A stretch of DNA of 64,000 nucleotides, taken from contig NZ_FQUQ01000002.1 of assembly GCF_900129215.1 (NCBI RefSeq), forward strand, positions 992,001-1,056,000, read 5' to 3'. Below, one piece after another: positions 29,257-38,070 of this stretch; within the stretch, counting starts at the first letter, position 1, and every line of letters begins with the position of its first letter. Made by a program: the position numbers and the translations under genes. The notes under the pieces were generated by a model. The model made no database searches. It was not told the DNA's origin and was given only the letters and a program-made list of their open reading frames with translations. The stretch comes from Pedobacter caeni. Lineage in GTDB: Bacteria; Bacteroidota; Bacteroidia; Sphingobacteriales; Sphingobacteriaceae.

Positions 29257-29652
29257 TTAAACCCAAAATTGATTTTCCTTTTCCAGATCTGCAGAAAAGA
29301 TTTCAGCCTTAACGATTTGCCCGTTCTCAACGGTATAGACATCAATGTTGTCTACTTCCATAGTACTGCCATTTGGTTTACTGGCGATCCAGCGTAATAC
29401 ACAAGAGACTTTGCTTCCATTTGCACCGATAGAGGTGATGTCAGTTAACTTTAAGGTATTGGCTGAAAGTTCAAACATTTTTCCAACCATTTGAAATACT
29501 TCAGTGTTAGAATTTTTGATGCCTGAGATCTGATTCTCTCCCGGTTGGTTCCAGCTTACAGATGGATGCAAGAGGGCTGCCAGTGTCGCGTTGTCTCCGT
29601 TTTGTACTGCTGTAAGGAATGCTGTAACTACTCTTTTTGCTTCGTTTTTCAT
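29257..29652 (-). CDS. NTF2-like (SnoaL/ketosteroid-isomerase-like) protein
   Basis: 131 residues. Start KRVVTAFLTAVQNGDNATLAALLHPSVSWNQPG is the helix-turn with W typical of SnoaL-like proteins; later strands are LRWIASKPNGSTMEVDNIDVYTVENGQIV and AEIF. The DVYTVENGQIVKAEIF end is the common signature of this family. Function unknown; relatives are small-molecule isomerases or hydrolases. It diverges from the AraC gene at 29853 across 200 bp and is its likely target. Confidence 0.85.
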   Translation of the reverse strand: MKNEAKRVVTAFLTAVQNGDNATLAALLHPSVSWNQPGENQISGIKNSNTEVFQMVGKMFELSANTLKLTDITSIGANGSKVSCVLRWIASKPNGSTMEVDNIDVYTVENGQIVKAEIFSADLEKENQFWV

Positions 29653-29852
29653 GTTCTTTATTGTTTATGGGTTAGTTTTTAATAGATCTTATTATTTAAT
29701 AAATGATCGAAGTTTTCTTATTGTTGTTGAAACAAAGGTCAGGAATAGGGGAGTTGGTGTTGATACCTTTCTGCGACAGATGATTACCATTTTGCGCCAT
29801 TTCTCGTTTTTATAGCCTGGATTGCGTTATCTTCATGTTATAAATTGAAACG

Positions 29853-30863
29853 ATGGAAGACCAGGTAAAGAAATTGGTGATGAGCATGCTTGCCTATGCG
29901 GTGCAAAGGGATATTCCGGCTGAGGTATTGTGCCGTTTATCAAATGTCAGCATGGAGGAACTGAAAGATGAAGAGAAAGTATTGTCTGATAAGCAGCTGA
30001 ACGATGTCTGGCTGAATGCCTTACATTTAACCAGAGACCAGCTATTTGGTTTGCATTTTGGAGAATCACTGCAATTGTCTGCACTGGGGATTGTTGGAGA
30101 AATTATCAAAGCGAGTGGTACTGTTGGCGATGCATTGACCATTGCTGCTTCATTGACCCCATTGATCACTACTGCTTTTTGCCTGAAAATAACAAGTGAT
30201 GAGCAGACTTTTAGTATTCGGTTTGTTCCGCAGCTGGAAGATTGGGAGCAGCACCCTGCCTTGCTGCAGACCCTGGATTTTTTAATAGTATTTGCGATCC
30301 ATGAACTCGATGGCCTGCTTTTAAAGAAAGTCATTCCTCTTTCTGTTAGCTATGCAATAGCTAAGGATGAGGTGAATGAATATACACGTGTCATGCGCTG
30401 TGCGCCAATCTTTAATGCCGGAGAGAACAGCATTACTTTTGATCAGTGCTATTGGAATGAACCAATACTCTCTGCAAATTTTGAGATGCAAAGGTTTTTA
30501 GTGAAAAAGCTACAGCCTTTTACGGAAATGACGCTGAAAGAACCTGCAACTTTACAAAGGAGGATTTCCAATTATCTGATGAGCAACTCTTATCTGGGAA
30601 TTATCTCTCAGGAACAAATCGCCTCAAACTTTAACATCAGCACAAGGACATTACAGCGCAAGTTAAAGGAGGAGGGAGTTAATTTTCAGCAATTGGCAGA
30701 TGATGCCCGTAAATCTTTGGCAATAGATTACCTGAAGTCCGGATCTTATCCTATAAAACAGGTTTCCTATATGTTAGGGTATAATGAGATTCCTGCTTTC
30801 ATCCGCTCGTTTAAACGTTGGACAGGTACCACTCCGGCAGTTTATCAAACGAATAATAAATGA
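29853..30863 (+). CDS. AraC-family regulator with arabinose-binding-like (OruR/GadX type) N-terminal domain
   Basis: 336 residues. Residues 20-210 match the Arabinose_bd (PF12625) domain rather than a cupin (LTRDQLFGLHFGESLQ, ALGIVGEIIKASGTVGDAL), and the C-terminal part has one clear helix-turn-helix pair (ISQEQIASNFNISTRTLQRKLKEEGV, IKQVSYMLGYNEIPAFIRSF) ending with the W-T-G-T-T-P signature. It is divergent from the NTF2-like gene at 29257. Proteins of this type usually activate a neighbouring catabolic or stress gene. Confidence 0.93.
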   Translation: MEDQVKKLVMSMLAYAVQRDIPAEVLCRLSNVSMEELKDEEKVLSDKQLNDVWLNALHLTRDQLFGLHFGESLQLSALGIVGEIIKASGTVGDALTIAASLTPLITTAFCLKITSDEQTFSIRFVPQLEDWEQHPALLQTLDFLIVFAIHELDGLLLKKVIPLSVSYAIAKDEVNEYTRVMRCAPIFNAGENSITFDQCYWNEPILSANFEMQRFLVKKLQPFTEMTLKEPATLQRRISNYLMSNSYLGIISQEQIASNFNISTRTLQRKLKEEGVNFQQLADDARKSLAIDYLKSGSYPIKQVSYMLGYNEIPAFIRSFKRWTGTTPAVYQTNNK

Positions 30864-30942
30864 TCTTCAGCATCCATCGTTTTATCCCTTACGAATAGCA
30901 ATAGGACCTTGTTTTGAGCAAACAGGACTATATTTTTGTGGA

Positions 30943-32061
30943 ATGAACATTAAATTTATCTTTCAAGGGGTAATGACGTCTTTTCTTTTACCAATGCTAT
31001 TGTGCTGTGGATGCCGGAATGCAGATCGTAAAGAGTTGAGGTCATATGAGAAAGGAGGTAAAAAGATTTCTTTCCTGAGCGGGGGAGAAGTTCCTGAGGA
31101 ATTTAAGGATTATCAATCGCTGAGCACTAACGTTCAGTCCTCGGCATATAAATTTGAATTGCTCATTAAGAGTGAAAATTATTGGACTCCCAATCCGATA
31201 AGGCTATTTTATGGAGTCGGCGACGATATTATTGTAGAGGTTAACCGTGAAGAAAAAGAAAAGGAGTCCGGTTACCATTACTATAAACTGGATAAATCAG
31301 GAACAATAACAGATTCTTTGTATCATCCCTTACGGGGAGGCCTGCGTTCAGGATTTGTTGGAGCTTATGTTGTTTACCTTTCTTCGGAGGAAGGATATTA
31401 TTATAATACCTGGCCATTAAATGGAGATAAAACGAAAAAAAGAATCAAAATCCTGAATCAGGATCTGAGCTGGACTACGGAAAAACTGGAAAAAACAGAT
31501 CATGAGATTAGCCTGGATGCCAAACATATCTTTTATGAGGCCGAAAATCAATCGGGAGAAAATGGGATATCCTGGTCTTTAAATAAAATGTTCTTCTTCA
31601 AAGGTGGAATATGGCAGGTGCTTTACAGAAGGCAATCATTTGGTGCCGATATAAATGATGCAGACAAACTTCGCGCATTGAGGTACGATTTTTTCCGTAC
31701 CTCAAATGACAGGCAACCAGCAGAAGAGGAGAATTTTGAACTTAAATTTTTTGAAAAAACAGAGTGGTTGAGTTATGGTCATGCTATCGGTGGGGGACAG
31801 GCAGGTTTTTCAACCGCCGGTTGGTCAGGTACTGCTTATTTTAACCTGCCCCTGAATCTGGATAGCCTGAAGATTAAAGTATCTGATCTCATTATAGAAC
31901 AAGAGAAAGCCGACACAGGAGTAATTCGCTATTACCGTAGTCATGGAAGTGGGGAGAATGTATCTCCTTTTAACCTGAATTACTATACAAGCAGAAACCT
32001 GAATTACGCCATATATTCTAATGATGCCAATCATCTTTATCTGGTAAAAAAGGGAGAATGA
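30943..32061 (+). CDS. hypothetical lipoprotein
   Basis: Not recognised. The ATG at 30943 gives 372 residues; the frame runs open back into the AraC gene but the ATG introduces a lipoprotein signal (FIFQGVMTSFLLPMLLCCGC) with a Cys cluster. The mature part is beta-rich with many aromatic residues (YYYNTWPLNGDKT, GTAYFNLPLNLDSLKI) and has no catalytic motif I can name. It is a single gene between the AraC regulator and a convergent membrane-protein gene. Confidence 0.7.
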   Translation: MNIKFIFQGVMTSFLLPMLLCCGCRNADRKELRSYEKGGKKISFLSGGEVPEEFKDYQSLSTNVQSSAYKFELLIKSENYWTPNPIRLFYGVGDDIIVEVNREEKEKESGYHYYKLDKSGTITDSLYHPLRGGLRSGFVGAYVVYLSSEEGYYYNTWPLNGDKTKKRIKILNQDLSWTTEKLEKTDHEISLDAKHIFYEAENQSGENGISWSLNKMFFFKGGIWQVLYRRQSFGADINDADKLRALRYDFFRTSNDRQPAEEENFELKFFEKTEWLSYGHAIGGGQAGFSTAGWSGTAYFNLPLNLDSLKIKVSDLIIEQEKADTGVIRYYRSHGSGENVSPFNLNYYTSRNLNYAIYSNDANHLYLVKKGE

Positions 32062-32081
32062 TGACAGATGTAATGCAGAGA

Positions 32082-32111
32082 GGAATTGATCAGTTGAAGC
32101 TGATCAATTCC
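32082..32111. repeat. perfect 12-bp hairpin between convergent genes
   Basis: GGAATTGATCAG (32082-32093) pairs with CTGATCAATTCC (32100-32111) around the loop TTGAAG. It overlaps the stop codon of the minus-strand membrane-protein gene (stop at 32104-32106) and lies 20 bp past the lipoprotein gene. Neither strand has a U-tract after it, so it is not a standard terminator. Confidence 0.75.
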
Positions 32112-32448
32112 AATAGGTACCATTCAGGCCCAATACAGTGCCAAGCCATAGGGCAATGATAGCTACCATCAAACTAAGTATATTAACCAATACCTTTTTC
32201 CAGCCTCCTTGTTGACGGAAATGATCCATAAGGTAATAAAATACTCCTGCTGATGCCCCGGCTAAAGGAACTATGATTAAGGGTTTAATCCTCCATAGCT
32301 TCCCCCATTCCGGGTTCGGTTCTCCGGCACGAAGCAGAAAAATTACAATGAGGATTAAAGCAATTGCTGCACCCTGTATCATTCGTTTTGTTAATGGAGC
32401 CCGATGAATGGGCTGTGTTGTTAAATTGCCAGGTGATGTCATGGTCAT
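32104..32448 (-). CDS. hypothetical small membrane protein
   Basis: 114 residues with three hydrophobic segments (about 24-42 IQGAAIALILIVIFLLR, 55-75 IKPLIIVPLAGASAGVFYYL, 86-106 LVNILSLMVAIIALWLGTVLGL). A conserved-looking NPEWGKLWRIKPLIIVPLAG stretch matches a family of Bacteroidota membrane proteins that is sometimes labelled KefB in databases without reason; the length is far too short for a potassium antiporter. Function unknown. The first Met is followed by another at residue 3. Confidence 0.7.
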   Translation of the reverse strand: MTMTSPGNLTTQPIHRAPLTKRMIQGAAIALILIVIFLLRAGEPNPEWGKLWRIKPLIIVPLAGASAGVFYYLMDHFRQQGGWKKVLVNILSLMVAIIALWLGTVLGLNGTYWN

Positions 32449-32619
32449 TTTTGTTTTAAGTTCAGATTTGTAACGGTATATTAAAGATAATTAAAAGTAC
32501 TTTGTATTTCAAAGTGTTTGACTAAAATAATTTGTAACTACCCTTTGGAACTTATATCTTTTCATCTGGTGGTGTCATATTTTCTTTATATTAGATAAGA
32601 TGAATAAAAAAGATTTTTT

Positions 32620-33399
32620 ATGAAAAAGGCATTGGTGATCTCCCTTCTACTCTTTGTTTATGCTAAAACAAATGCCCAACATACTGATACACTGGCCAGG
32701 TGTGGACGAGCGCCTTATCTGCTAACTTTAAAATATTCCAAACCCGAAGGGTTAAAGGGGGGTTCTGTAAAATGCCAGTTTGAAAAAGCAGGCACTAAGA
32801 TTACTTATGCTACAAATAGGGTGGCGAGGTATGATCAGCGGTTTGAACGTTTGGAGATCATTGAAAAGTTAGAACCTGATTTTCCTTCCCTTTTTTTTTA
32901 CAGGATCAGTTTTGATGATCTGGTGGTTTATGTCGGTAACCTTGAAATTCAGAAATTTGTTGATGAATTCTTTCTGCAGCAGAAAGATAAAGGCTGGCTC
33001 AGCTTAACAAAGACTTTTAGTTCAACTGCTGCAAAAATTTACTATGAAGACCGTAGACTGGGAAAATCCAATTCGGAAAATGATTTTTGCTTTATGCGTC
33101 TGGAACCTCATAAGGTTACAAAGATCAACGTTTCTCTTGCACTCAGAAATATACTGACAAAAAAACGCAATACGGGCAAGATCACCAGCATAACCGGGAA
33201 TAATATTCAGGTACAGCCAGAGCAGGAATCAGACTTTATGCCTGATGTCGCTTATTATATTGCAGGAAAACCACATTTGAGAGTTAAATTTGGAAATATA
33301 AGTACAAAGACCATGTCGCTGGCAACAGTTCAAAGTATAGCGGAGGGAAAGCCTGTGGAACTGAGTACAAAAGATGTGGTAACCAGCTTGCAGGAATAA
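32620..33399 (+). CDS. hypothetical secreted protein
   Basis: Not recognised. 259 residues with signal peptide (ALVISLLLFVYAKTNAQ). The mature domain is mixed alpha/beta with a hydrophobic aromatic patch (LFFYRISFDDLVVYVGNLEI) and a C-terminal stretch FMPDVAYYIAGKPHLRVKFG. Two Cys residues (CGRAP and VKCQF) could form a disulfide. It is 28 bp upstream of the WG-repeat gene and probably in one operon with it and the small membrane protein at 34532. Confidence 0.65.
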   Translation: MKKALVISLLLFVYAKTNAQHTDTLARCGRAPYLLTLKYSKPEGLKGGSVKCQFEKAGTKITYATNRVARYDQRFERLEIIEKLEPDFPSLFFYRISFDDLVVYVGNLEIQKFVDEFFLQQKDKGWLSLTKTFSSTAAKIYYEDRRLGKSNSENDFCFMRLEPHKVTKINVSLALRNILTKKRNTGKITSITGNNIQVQPEQESDFMPDVAYYIAGKPHLRVKFGNISTKTMSLATVQSIAEGKPVELSTKDVVTSLQE

Positions 33400-33427
33400 C
33401 TGAGGAGGATTAACATAAAATTTTAAA

Positions 33428-34498
33428 ATGACATCAACAATTAAGTACCTGTTTTTATTCATCCCATTCTTGCCCCTTTTTCTTTATTCACAAAATAAGA
33501 AAGATTATAAAACGCTGTTCAATCAGCTGAGTTTTGAATCGGCAAGCCCTTTTCATGAAAAACGGGCATTAGTATGTATAGATGACTACTATCAGTATAT
33601 TGATGAAAAGGGGAATTTATTGCCTTTTAAATTTAAACGTACCTCCGAATTCCCCGGTTTTTTTGTGAACGGCAGGGCGAAGATTTATACGAAATCCGGA
33701 AAATACGGTTATATCAACCCATCCGGAAAATTAGCCATAGATACCATTTACCGGGTTGCCGCTGAGTTTTCTGATTCACTTGTATTTGTAGCAAGGAAGG
33801 GCTTCTATGGTTTTATTGACGTAAATGGTAAGGAGATGCTGCCTGTCGATAGAAAATATATGGTTACACTTCCATTCAAAAACGGCGTAGCGGTGGTCTC
33901 TGATGGGAAAAAGTATGGTGCGATAAATAAAAAAGGAGCATTAATCATTTCTTTGGATTTTGACGAAATAGAGGCTTTTGAAGAGGGATTTGCGATTGCC
34001 CGGAAAACAAGAGAAGGCTTGTCGGGAGTGATTGATGCAACCGGTAAATTTGTGGTCGAGCCAAAATACAGTGTGCTTGCATCGATTTCAGAAGGCTTAA
34101 TTGCATTTTGCGATGAATCTGAAAAATGGGGTTTTATAGATTTAAAAGGCAATGTTGTGATCAAACCTAAATATAGCAATGTTGGGGATTTTCATGAAGG
34201 AATGGCGTATGTAGAAAATGAGGACTCCAAAGTCGGGTATATTGATAGAAAAGGAAAACAAATCATTGATTTTAAATTTGATACTGCACTTGATTTTTCA
34301 GAAGGCCTGGCTGTAGCAACAGTAGAAATAAAAAAGAACGGTTTTACAAGAAAATTATCCGGTTATATCGATAAAAAAGGGGATTGGGTTTTTCTTCCCG
34401 CTTTTCCTGAAGCAAACTTATTTAGTGAAGGCAAGGCCCTGATATTAGAAATGTCTGAAAGTCATCATCTGCGGTGGATATATATTACAAAACCTTAA
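33428..34498 (+). CDS. secreted WG-repeat protein
   Basis: 356 residues with signal peptide (YLFLFIPFLPLFLYSQ). From residue 50 on there are about seven units of roughly 45 residues, each with [WY]-G-[FY]-I-[DN]-x-x-G-K: KYGYINPSGK, FYGFIDVNGK, KYGAINKKG, GVIDATGK, KWGFIDLKG, VGYIDRKGK, LSGYIDKKGDW. WG repeats are typical of envelope or secreted proteins of Bacteroidota and likely mediate binding; no enzyme activity is implied. Confidence 0.92.
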   Translation: MTSTIKYLFLFIPFLPLFLYSQNKKDYKTLFNQLSFESASPFHEKRALVCIDDYYQYIDEKGNLLPFKFKRTSEFPGFFVNGRAKIYTKSGKYGYINPSGKLAIDTIYRVAAEFSDSLVFVARKGFYGFIDVNGKEMLPVDRKYMVTLPFKNGVAVVSDGKKYGAINKKGALIISLDFDEIEAFEEGFAIARKTREGLSGVIDATGKFVVEPKYSVLASISEGLIAFCDESEKWGFIDLKGNVVIKPKYSNVGDFHEGMAYVENEDSKVGYIDRKGKQIIDFKFDTALDFSEGLAVATVEIKKNGFTRKLSGYIDKKGDWVFLPAFPEANLFSEGKALILEMSESHHLRWIYITKP

Positions 34499-34531
34499 AG
34501 CTGTACTTAAATAAACCCTGGTTTATACCCA

Positions 34532-34810
34532 ATGAATAAATCGATAGTTCCGTCTGCAATTGCGTTGATCCAGCTGCTAAGCTTAATACATTTATATTAT
34601 ACTTTTAAATATGGTAGCAGTCATATTCCTATGGTATTTATTGAACTAAATATTATGGCGGTCTGTAATATGCCAGTACTGGTATTGGGGTATTTTTTAC
34701 ATGTTAAGTCAGCAAACAAAATGCGCATATGGTGGGTTCCCATAGCTCTTGCTGTGGCTGTTATCGTTGTCCTATTGATCACTTATTTAATCATGTTTGT
34801 GAATAAATAG
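34532..34810 (+). CDS. hypothetical small membrane protein
   Basis: Not recognised. 92 residues with three hydrophobic segments (about 8-24, 32-54, 65-88: WVPIALAVAVIVVLLITYLIMF). It begins 33 bp after the WG-repeat gene on the same strand. No motif is visible that would suggest a role. Confidence 0.62.
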   Translation: MNKSIVPSAIALIQLLSLIHLYYTFKYGSSHIPMVFIELNIMAVCNMPVLVLGYFLHVKSANKMRIWWVPIALAVAVIVVLLITYLIMFVNK

Positions 34811-34821
34811 GAGTAGTGAAA

Positions 34822-35460
34822 TCATTTTTTTTCAGCCCAGATATAGGCACGCCTGGTTGGATAATTCATGTCTTCACGGGCAGGCCGTTCTATGGCATCA
34901 ACGATATTAAAACCCGTTTCGTAAAGCAATTTTATAATGTCATCTGTTTTAAAGAAGTACAAATCAATATCAATTTCTTTATCATGAGCCTTGTCGAAAT
35001 GAACGATTTCATCTCCTGCATGAAAAGAAAATAAAAAGTCCCCTCCGGCTTTCATTACCCTGTTTATTTCTCCGAAACATTTTTTGACTTGTTCAGTATC
35101 AAAATGTACGATGGAATAAAAGGCCACAGTACTTATAAAATGTTCAGCAGCGTAGCCGATGTTCAATAAGTCCCCGGTCTCAAATTTAATGTCAGGAGAT
35201 AGCTTCCGGGCTGCGCTAACCATTGCCGGCGACAGGTCGATGCCGACAATGTCTTTTAAGCCGTTATCATACAAAAATCTTGTTGTTTGTCCGGGACCGC
35301 AACCAAAGTCGGCACATGGCCCTTTGTCTTTATTGACGGCAGCAAACTCCTTTAATAACAGTTGGTCCAGATGTTTCTTTGAGAGTTCATCCCAACGGTC
35401 AGCCGCATAATCGTCAGCTACCTTATTGTAACAACTTAATACTTTGTCCTGTGTATTCAT
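34822..35460 (-). CDS. class I SAM-dependent methyltransferase
   Basis: 212 residues. The Rossmann motif I is CADFGCGPGQTTRFL, motif post-I is IVGIDLSPAMVSAARKL, and the motif near strand 4 is STVAFYSIVHFD. The fold is that of UbiE/COQ5-like small-molecule methyltransferases. A KAGGDFLFSFHAGDEIVHFD stretch follows. Substrate unknown. It ends 11 bp from the convergent small membrane protein gene. Confidence 0.88.
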   Translation of the reverse strand: MNTQDKVLSCYNKVADDYAADRWDELSKKHLDQLLLKEFAAVNKDKGPCADFGCGPGQTTRFLYDNGLKDIVGIDLSPAMVSAARKLSPDIKFETGDLLNIGYAAEHFISTVAFYSIVHFDTEQVKKCFGEINRVMKAGGDFLFSFHAGDEIVHFDKAHDKEIDIDLYFFKTDDIIKLLYETGFNIVDAIERPAREDMNYPTRRAYIWAEKK

Positions 35461-35603
35461 TTTATTTCCTCATTTTGAAGATGTAAAGCTCAATAACAAT
35501 GAAATATAAGAATATTTCAAAAGAATTTACGAACTCATGCCATGCAATGGTTTGGAAAAAGAATAGCAGAGGCTTTGGGAACTGGGGATTATATTTTATA
35601 AAA

Positions 35604-35634
35604 AAAAAGCTAACAATCATCTTGTTAGCTTTTT
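35604..35634 (-). terminator. intrinsic terminator of the second tRNA cassette
   Basis: AAAAAGCTAACAA (35604-35616) pairs perfectly with TTGTTAGCTTTTT (35622-35634). On the minus strand it follows tRNA-Leu and has a T-run of eight. Its sequence differs from the terminator of the first tRNA cassette, so the terminator was not part of the duplication. Confidence 0.9.
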
Positions 35635-35657
35635 ACGAGGTCATTAAGCCTCTTCAG

Positions 35658-35742
35658 TACTCAGAGCGGGAATCGAACCCGCACGACTTTTAAGGTCACA
35701 GGATTTTAAGTCCTGCGTGTCTACCAGTTCCACCATCTGAGC
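35658..35742 (-). tRNA. tRNA-Leu (anticodon UAA), second copy
   Basis: Identical in all 85 positions to the gene at 16729-16813. Same acceptor stem, anticodon UAA, long variable arm, no CCA encoded. Second gene of a minus-strand tRNA-Gly/tRNA-Leu transcript. Confidence 0.96.
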
Positions 35743-35791
35743 AGGTGTTAACCTTTTAAATTAAATGCCCTCATTTAATGAAGGCATTTAG

Positions 35792-35864
<73 letters not shown>

Positions 35865-35945
35865 ATGATTTTGGTTTTAACATCATCCGATGTTGCCATT
35901 CTAGCAAAGTGTATTTCGTAATACCCTTTGTTTCGTTTGGGAATG

Positions 35946-35975
35946 CAAATATAGACACTTTTATTTTCCTGTCAA
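35946..35975 (-). promoter_or_regulatory. Bacteroidota-type promoter for the second tRNA cassette
   Basis: On the minus strand TTG is followed after 19 bp by TATATTTG, a full match to the TTG/TAnnTTTG consensus of Bacteroidota housekeeping promoters. Transcription would start about 75 nt before tRNA-Gly. No equally good match is seen upstream of the first cassette, where TATCTTCG has one mismatch. Confidence 0.7.
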
Positions 35976-36001
35976 GTTTTTTTTATAAATAATTTCAAGG
36001 T

Positions 36002-36490
36002 TTAGTATAAGTTGTTGGACTTCAATACTTCCATGATCAAATTATTTTCAAATCCCTTGCTCATGAGGTGTGTGATGAGCTTATTTCTCCTTTTGTAAGG
36101 GTCTTTTTCAGTGATCAATCCAGACTTTTTCTCCGCAGAATGGAGGATGACCTTCAAATATTCATCATAATCTATCTTGTTCAACGCTTTTAAAATCATC
36201 TTTTCCGGAACTTTTTTCAGTTTCAGCGCCTGTTTGATTTTTATTTTGCCCCATTTCTTGATGTTAAACTTTCCGGATACAAAGGCCTGGGCAAACCTTT
36301 CCTCATTTAAAAAGTTGGTGCTGATGAGTTCAGAAATCAGTTCTTCTACCTCATCGTGATGCAATCCGAAATCATAAAGCTTATCCCGGACTTCCTGTTG
36401 TGCGCGTTCCTGATAGGCACAATAATGCTCTGCCTTAAATAAAGCGGTCTTTTTATCTAGTCTGACGGTTTTTTTATCTGATGTTTCCAA
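36002..36490 (-). CDS. recX: regulatory protein RecX
   Basis: 162 residues, made of three-helix repeats typical of RecX: AEHYCAYQERAQQEVRDKLYDFGL, LISTNFLNEERFAQAFVSGKFNIKKWG, IKIKQALKLKKVPEKMILKAL. RecX binds RecA filaments and modulates recombination. The start is a TTG (minus strand, 36490): an in-frame TAA lies two codons upstream and no ATG occurs before residue 96, so TTG must be used unless there is an even rarer start. No recA gene is near. Confidence 0.88.
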   Translation of the reverse strand: METSDKKTVRLDKKTALFKAEHYCAYQERAQQEVRDKLYDFGLHHDEVEELISELISTNFLNEERFAQAFVSGKFNIKKWGKIKIKQALKLKKVPEKMILKALNKIDYDEYLKVILHSAEKKSGLITEKDPYKRRNKLITHLMSKGFENNLIMEVLKSNNLY

Positions 36491-36557
36491 TGCTTACAAT
36501 ATTACATAATCGGCAACAAGCAAGCGCAGGAAACGCGTTGTTTTTGAGTCAAATTTA

Positions 36558-37994
36558 CTAAGGCTTCTGCATGTTTGTTGCGATCTTCCCCAATTGTTGA
36601 AGCTTCTTTTCCAATAAAGAGGTCCAGGGGAGGCCAAAACTCAGTCGCATGCAATGGTCAAACTGCGACTGAAAACTGAACATCCTTCCAGGGGCGATAC
36701 TGATCTGTTGTTTAAGTGCCCGCTGATACAATTCAACAGTATCTATGTTTTTATCCAGCTCCAGCCATAGAAAATATCCTCCTTGTGGCTGACTGACCCT
36801 GGTTCCTTCAGGGAAATAATCGGCGATAACAGCACTATATTTCATGCTGTTGTGGTGTAAAGATTGTCGTAATTTTCTCAGGTGATTTTCATACCTCCCG
36901 TTTCTGAGAAAAGTAGAAACTACTTCTGAAGTCAGGGATACAGAAGATACGGCCTGGTAGCGCTTCAGCTTCAGCACCTGATCCTTAAATTGGCCGGGAG
37001 CAATCCAGCCCACTCTGTATCCCGGGGCCAGTGTCTTGGAAATAGAGTTGCAATAAAGCACTAAACCACTTTCATCGTATGTCTTGCAGGTTGTTGGCCT
37101 GTTCTTGCTAAAATAGAGGTCCCCATGTATGTCGTCTTCGATCAGGGGAATGTGATAATGTTCCAGCAGCCTGACCGCTTCCCTTTTATGTTCATCGGGC
37201 ATGGAGGAGCCACAAGGATTGTTGAAATTACTCACAAATAAGCATACTTTGATCTTATTGGTGGCAAGAACCTTCTTTAAAGCTTCCAGTTCAATTCCTG
37301 TAATGGCATTGGTCGGCAATTCCAATACCTGAAGCCCCATGCTTTTTGCCAGTTGCAAAATGCCAAAATAAGCAGGGCTTTCTATGGCAATGGTATCTCC
37401 GGGTTGTGTTGTTGCCATGAGGGCGTAGGAAATGGCATTCATACAGCCTGAAGTTGTGATCAGGTCATGCTCCGTAAAATCTGCAGCCCAGCCGAATGAC
37501 CATTTTGCAATCTCCCTTCTGAGGTTTTCATTTCCCTGTGTGAGCTCATAACCGGTGCCGCTTGCAGGAAGATTGCGCATGGCTTGCACCATCCCCTTGT
37601 TCAATTTGGCAATCGGTAAGAAATCATCATGTGGCATCCCCAGTGAAAAAAGGGTGTTATTTGGATCTTCACGGTCAAGATAAACCTGGTTGACAAGATC
37701 GTCGGGCGATAAGGGGCTGTTTAAGACAGAAGGATTACTCGTTTCAGGGATGGCCAGGCGTTTGACAGGAGGGAGAGAAACAAAATATCCGGAACGTGGC
37801 CGTGTTTCAATCAAAGAACGGCTCTCAAGTTCATAATAAGCTTGTGTTACAGTGCTCATACTCAATCCCTGTTCCCTGCAAAGCATTCTTACTGAAGGCA
37901 GTTTGTCGCCTGCCTTCAGTACCTGATCTATGATCTGTTTTTCCAGCCTGTCTGCAATTTGCAGGTATAAAAATTGATTGCCTTTTATGTTCAT
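36558..37994 (-). CDS. MocR/PdxR-family GntR regulator with aminotransferase domain
   Basis: 478 residues. A winged-helix GntR domain (1-75; KLPSVRMLCREQGLSMSTVTQAYYEL) is fused to a fold-type I aminotransferase domain (100-470) with the PLP lysine in YCNSISKTLAPGYRVGW and a FNNPCGSSMPDEH stretch that forms the ring-stacking pocket. MocR proteins sense PLP or an amino-acid-PLP adduct; PdxR-like ones control vitamin B6 genes, others GABA or taurine genes. The neighbours (a GNAT protein in the same direction, recX) do not reveal the target. Confidence 0.93.
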   Translation of the reverse strand: MNIKGNQFLYLQIADRLEKQIIDQVLKAGDKLPSVRMLCREQGLSMSTVTQAYYELESRSLIETRPRSGYFVSLPPVKRLAIPETSNPSVLNSPLSPDDLVNQVYLDREDPNNTLFSLGMPHDDFLPIAKLNKGMVQAMRNLPASGTGYELTQGNENLRREIAKWSFGWAADFTEHDLITTSGCMNAISYALMATTQPGDTIAIESPAYFGILQLAKSMGLQVLELPTNAITGIELEALKKVLATNKIKVCLFVSNFNNPCGSSMPDEHKREAVRLLEHYHIPLIEDDIHGDLYFSKNRPTTCKTYDESGLVLYCNSISKTLAPGYRVGWIAPGQFKDQVLKLKRYQAVSSVSLTSEVVSTFLRNGRYENHLRKLRQSLHHNSMKYSAVIADYFPEGTRVSQPQGGYFLWLELDKNIDTVELYQRALKQQISIAPGRMFSFQSQFDHCMRLSFGLPWTSLLEKKLQQLGKIATNMQKP

Positions 37995-38070
37995 CTCAGA
38001 TAACTGTATTGATCAAATGTAATCAAATTGTATCTGTATCGGTTTCCGCTTTTCCAGTAGGGTAATCGCT

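Noticed and set aside
32104..32448. Potassium antiporter KefB
   Set aside because: The protein has only 114 residues and three membrane segments; the name circulates for similar proteins without basis.
35499..35693. 64-codon open frame overlapping the second tRNA-Leu
   Set aside because: It runs through a terminator and antisense to the tRNA; no protein character.
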